Positions 62,240-64,000 of a stretch of 64,000 nt of DNA are shown here, in pieces. Under the pieces are notes generated by a model, which worked only from the letters and a program-made list of their open reading frames with translations, ran no database searches and was not told the DNA's origin. Position 1 is the first letter of the stretch, and each line of letters starts with the position of its first letter. The position numbers and the translations under genes are program-made. Source of the DNA: Tsukamurella sp. 8F (GTDB lineage: Bacteria; Actinomycetota; Actinomycetes; Mycobacteriales; Mycobacteriaceae); contig NZ_JARFTP010000006.1 of the NCBI RefSeq assembly GCF_029167375.1, forward strand, positions 62,001 through 126,000, given 5' to 3'.

Positions 62240-63016
62240 ATGACCGATACCGAACCGTTCTCTGGGCGGCCGGCCTCGTCCCGCACGAAGCCGGCCTACG
62301 CCAAGATCTCGTCCCCCTACCTCCAGATCATGGTGGCCCTGTTCGTGGGCGTCATGCTCATCTCCAACATCACCACGACGAAACCGGTGGTGTTCGCCCC
62401 GTCGCTGCACCTGGACCTCCTCGGCCTGCACATCGAGGGCATCGCCACCGATGGCGCCTTCTATCTGTTCCCCCTCGCCTACGTCCTCGGCGACGTCATC
62501 TCCGAGGTGTACGGCTTCCGCGCGATGCGCCGCGTGATCCTGTCCGGCTTCGCGATCCTGGCGCTCGCGGCCGGCTGCTTCTGGCTGACGACGAGGCTGC
62601 CCGGCGCGCCCGGCTACGACCCCTCGGCGTTCGAGACCGTGGCCGGCGTGGTGCCGCGGTTCCTCCTCGCGGGCCTCGCCGGATACCTCGTCGGCGAGCT
62701 GATGAATTCGTACGTGCTGGTCAAGATGAAAGCGTGGACGGGCGAGCGGATGCTGTGGTCGCGCCTGCTGGGATCGACCGTCGTGGGCGAATTCTTCGAC
62801 ACGCTGGTGTTCTGTTCGATCGCCGCGCCCGCGCTCGGGTTCACCTCGGCCGGGCAGTTCCTCAACTACACCATCCTCGGTTTCCTCTGGAAAACGCTGG
62901 TCGAGATCCTCATCATGCCGATCAGCTACCTGACGTGCTGGTACGTGAAGCGGCGCGAACCGAGCTATCAGGCGGCACTCCGCGGCGAGACCTCGGTCAC
63001 GGGCGCGGTGCTATAA
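62240..63016 (+). CDS. Queuosine precursor transporter (YhhQ/VUT family)
   Basis: 258 residues with six membrane segments. LFVGVMLISNITTTKPVVFA, AFYLFPLAYVLGDVISEVYG and VGEFFDTLVFCSIAAPA are the signature of VUT/YhhQ carriers, which import preQ0 or preQ1 for queuosine in tRNA. The first 20 residues are polar and cytosolic. ATG at 62240. No que biosynthesis gene or preQ1 riboswitch is seen nearby. Confidence 0.92.
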   Translation: MTDTEPFSGRPASSRTKPAYAKISSPYLQIMVALFVGVMLISNITTTKPVVFAPSLHLDLLGLHIEGIATDGAFYLFPLAYVLGDVISEVYGFRAMRRVILSGFAILALAAGCFWLTTRLPGAPGYDPSAFETVAGVVPRFLLAGLAGYLVGELMNSYVLVKMKAWTGERMLWSRLLGSTVVGEFFDTLVFCSIAAPALGFTSAGQFLNYTILGFLWKTLVEILIMPISYLTCWYVKRREPSYQAALRGETSVTGAVL

Positions 63017-63017
63017 T
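63012..63017 (+). promoter_or_regulatory. Consensus TATAAT box at the end of the transporter gene
   Basis: A perfect TATAAT overlapping the stop codon of the transporter gene and preceding greA by 122 bp. It fits a sigma-A promoter for greA, with a long leader that starts with a hairpin. No clear -35 box is seen. Confidence 0.45.
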
Positions 63018-63025
63018 CCTCGGAT

Positions 63026-63063
63026 ACACGGTTCCACCGCGGAGCCGTGTTTGTTGCATTTTC
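63026..63063 (+). terminator. Hairpin with T-rich tail before greA
   Basis: Stem ACACGGTTCC (63026-63035) with GGAGCCGTGT (63041-63050), one G-T pair, 5-nt loop, followed by TTTGTTGCATTTT. It may terminate the transporter transcript or attenuate the greA leader. Confidence 0.55.
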
Positions 63064-63139
63064 GGGCGGTACCGCTGGCGGGAAGCAGTCCTGCCGCGCC
63101 GCACGACGACCGTGCCCGACGAACGAACGGAGTGACGAG

Positions 63140-63634
63140 ATGACGGACACTCAGGTGACCTGGCTGACGCCCGAGTCGCACGAGCGCCTCAAGAACGAGC
63201 TGGACGCGCTGATCGCGAATCGGCCCGTCATCGCCGCCGAGATCAACGAGCGCCGCGAGGAGGGCGACCTCAAGGAGAACGGCGGGTACCACGCAGCGCG
63301 CGAGGAGCAGGGCCAACAGGAGGCACGCATCCGCCAGCTACAGGAGCTGCTGAACAACGCCAAGGTGGGCGAGGCCCCCGCGCAGTCCGGTATCGCGCTC
63401 CCGGGCTCGGTGGTGAAGGTCTACTACGACGGCGACGAGTCCGACCACGAGACGTTCCTGATCGCGACGCGCGAGGAGGGCGCACAGGACGGCAAGCTCG
63501 AGGTCTACTCCCCCAACTCTCCGCTCGGCCACGCGCTCATCGACGCGAAGGTCGGCGAGACCCGCGAGTACACCATCCCCAGCGGCTCGACCATCAAGGT
63601 CACACTGGTCAGCGCGGAGCCCTACCACTCGTAG
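63140..63634 (+). CDS. greA: Transcription elongation factor GreA
   Basis: 164 residues. N-terminal antiparallel coiled coil with the acidic tip ([40 protein letters not shown]) that enters the RNA polymerase channel and triggers cleavage of backtracked RNA. C-terminal FKBP-like domain: [38 protein letters not shown]. The ATG at 63140 is preferred. Convergent with a deacetylase gene across a strong terminator. Confidence 0.96.
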   Translation: MTDTQVTWLTPESHERLKNELDALIANRPVIAAEINERREEGDLKENGGYHAAREEQGQQEARIRQLQELLNNAKVGEAPAQSGIALPGSVVKVYYDGDESDHETFLIATREEGAQDGKLEVYSPNSPLGHALIDAKVGETREYTIPSGSTIKVTLVSAEPYHS

Positions 63635-63646
63635 CGATACAACGAC

Positions 63647-63686
63647 CGGCGGCCCGGCACCCTGATCGCAGGGAGCCGGGCCGCCG
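63647..63686. terminator. Bidirectional terminator between greA and the deacetylase gene
   Basis: Perfect 12-bp stem (63647-63658, 63675-63686) with an inner CCCTG-ATCG-CAGGG extension; stacked, it is a 17-bp hairpin. Read-through in either direction would be blocked. Confidence 0.75.
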
Positions 63687-63703
63687 TCGTCTGTGGCCTG
63701 CCG

Positions 63704-64000
63704 CTATTGCGCACCCCGCGAGCCCAGCAACGTGCTCGCGGTGACGAATGCGTAGCCCTTGGCCTCGAGCGCGGAGAGCGCCTGGTCCAGTCCCGTCGCG
63801 GAGTCCGGGAAGGTGTCGTGCAGCATCACGATCTGCCCCGGCTTCGCCCGCTCGATGGCGGCCGCGATCGCCGACGGGTCGCCCTGGTGCGAGTAGTCCT
63901 GCGAGTCGATGTCCCACAGCACCTGGGTGAGTCCCTCGCGCCTGCCCGCCGCCACGACGTCAGGGGAACTGTGGCCACCCATCGGCCGGAACAGGCTCGG
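63704..64000 (-). CDS. Polysaccharide deacetylase (NodB-homology), N-terminus beyond window
   Basis: Only the last ~98 codons are seen; the gene begins to the right of the window. LFRPMGGHSS matches the motif 4-type FRPPxG of NodB domains, WDIDSQDYSHQGDP is motif 4 (D/W), and IVMLHDTFPDSATGL motif 5 (His). It removes acetyl groups from cell-wall polymers such as peptidoglycan. The second half of the active site is intact. Catalytic Asp of motif 1 is outside the window. Confidence 0.85.
   Translation of the reverse strand, partial: PSLFRPMGGHSSPDVVAAGRREGLTQVLWDIDSQDYSHQGDPSAIAAAIERAKPGQIVMLHDTFPDSATGLDQALSALEAKGYAFVTASTLLGSRGAQ

Noticed and set aside
62177-62240. PreQ1 riboswitch before the queuosine-precursor transporter
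   Set aside because: No pseudoknot-type stem-loop with an A-rich tail; the gene has a box 7 nt before the ATG, so there is no leader RNA.
1-64000. Prophage, IS element, integron, CRISPR or plasmid origin
   Set aside because: No integrase, transposase, phage structural or partition gene, no direct-repeat array; the window is chromosomal core with accessory single genes.

Overview
The window is a 64 kb stretch of high-GC chromosome from an actinobacterium of the order Mycobacteriales. Three things support this. It carries mycothiol S-conjugate amidase (mca). Its gene neighbourhood matches, with rearrangements, the Mycobacterium tuberculosis Rv1080c-Rv1112 region as I remember it (greA, mca, DUF4307, yyaL, uppS-like Z-isoprenyl synthase, coaA, glyA, desA2-like, phoH, fumC, glpX, DUF4245, xseB, xseA, ispH, ychF). 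Many genes have a TANNNT box 6-8 nt ahead of the start codon, as in leaderless mycobacterial transcripts. A Tsukamurella- or Gordonia-like genus is likely, but I cannot fix it from sequence alone. I see no prophage, insertion sequence, CRISPR array, tRNA or rRNA.

Layout. 1-9.9 kb: a truncated GNAT gene, a Baeyer-Villiger monooxygenase/SDR pair divergent from a PucR regulator, a ferredoxin-reductase-like flavoprotein, 6-phosphogluconate dehydrogenase, an acyl-CoA-binding protein, and an ECF sigma factor with its DGPF/YCII partner. 10-20.5 kb: an accessory-like run of single genes (FAD monooxygenase, DUF2461, DHFR-like, RidA, PrxQ, VOC, an N-terminally extended glutamate decarboxylase, fructosamine kinase, a short acyl-CoA-dehydrogenase-like protein, a P-loop kinase coupled to an Imm5-like protein, YdcF). 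20.5-31.7 kb: ychF, cstA-ybdD, an ada-alkA fusion, AI-2E transporter, rmuC, a DUF6542 protein with a very long Arg/Pro-rich tail, ydeI and ispH. 31.8-37.1 kb: lipid-droplet protein-xseA-xseB (all overlapping by 4 bp), DUF4245, glpX-fumC. 37.1-42 kb: regulators with partners (AraC/DUF1772, PadR/permease-prefix protein), a methyltransferase and a deazaflavin-dependent oxidoreductase. 42-48.9 kb: phoH, desA2-like, glyA, DUF885, coaA, Z-isoprenyl synthase. 49.1-52.6 kb: an overlapping SDR-ABC importer operon of the sulfonate/taurine type. 52.7-64 kb: DinB-like, DAHP synthase behind a Tyr-Trp-Phe leader peptide and terminator, yyaL coupled to a second short acyl-CoA-dehydrogenase-like gene, a GT39 membrane glycosyltransferase, a 43-residue Trp/Arg-rich small protein, mca and its small membrane partner, a queuosine-precursor transporter, greA and a truncated polysaccharide deacetylase.

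Working together: glpX, fumC, gnd, glyA, aroF and coaA are housekeeping carbon and cofactor genes. ispH and the Z-prenyl synthase feed isoprenoid lipid carriers. mca, PrxQ and the Ada-AlkA and exonuclease VII/RmuC sets handle thiol, oxidative and DNA damage. The most notable regulatory signal is the ribosome-mediated attenuator ahead of the DAHP synthase gene. The most notable unexplained gene is the 43-codon ORF at 59697-59828. Several long perfect inverted repeats in intergenic DNA (4472-4513, 38973-39008, 41365-41385, 16387-16402) look like regulator sites or terminators.
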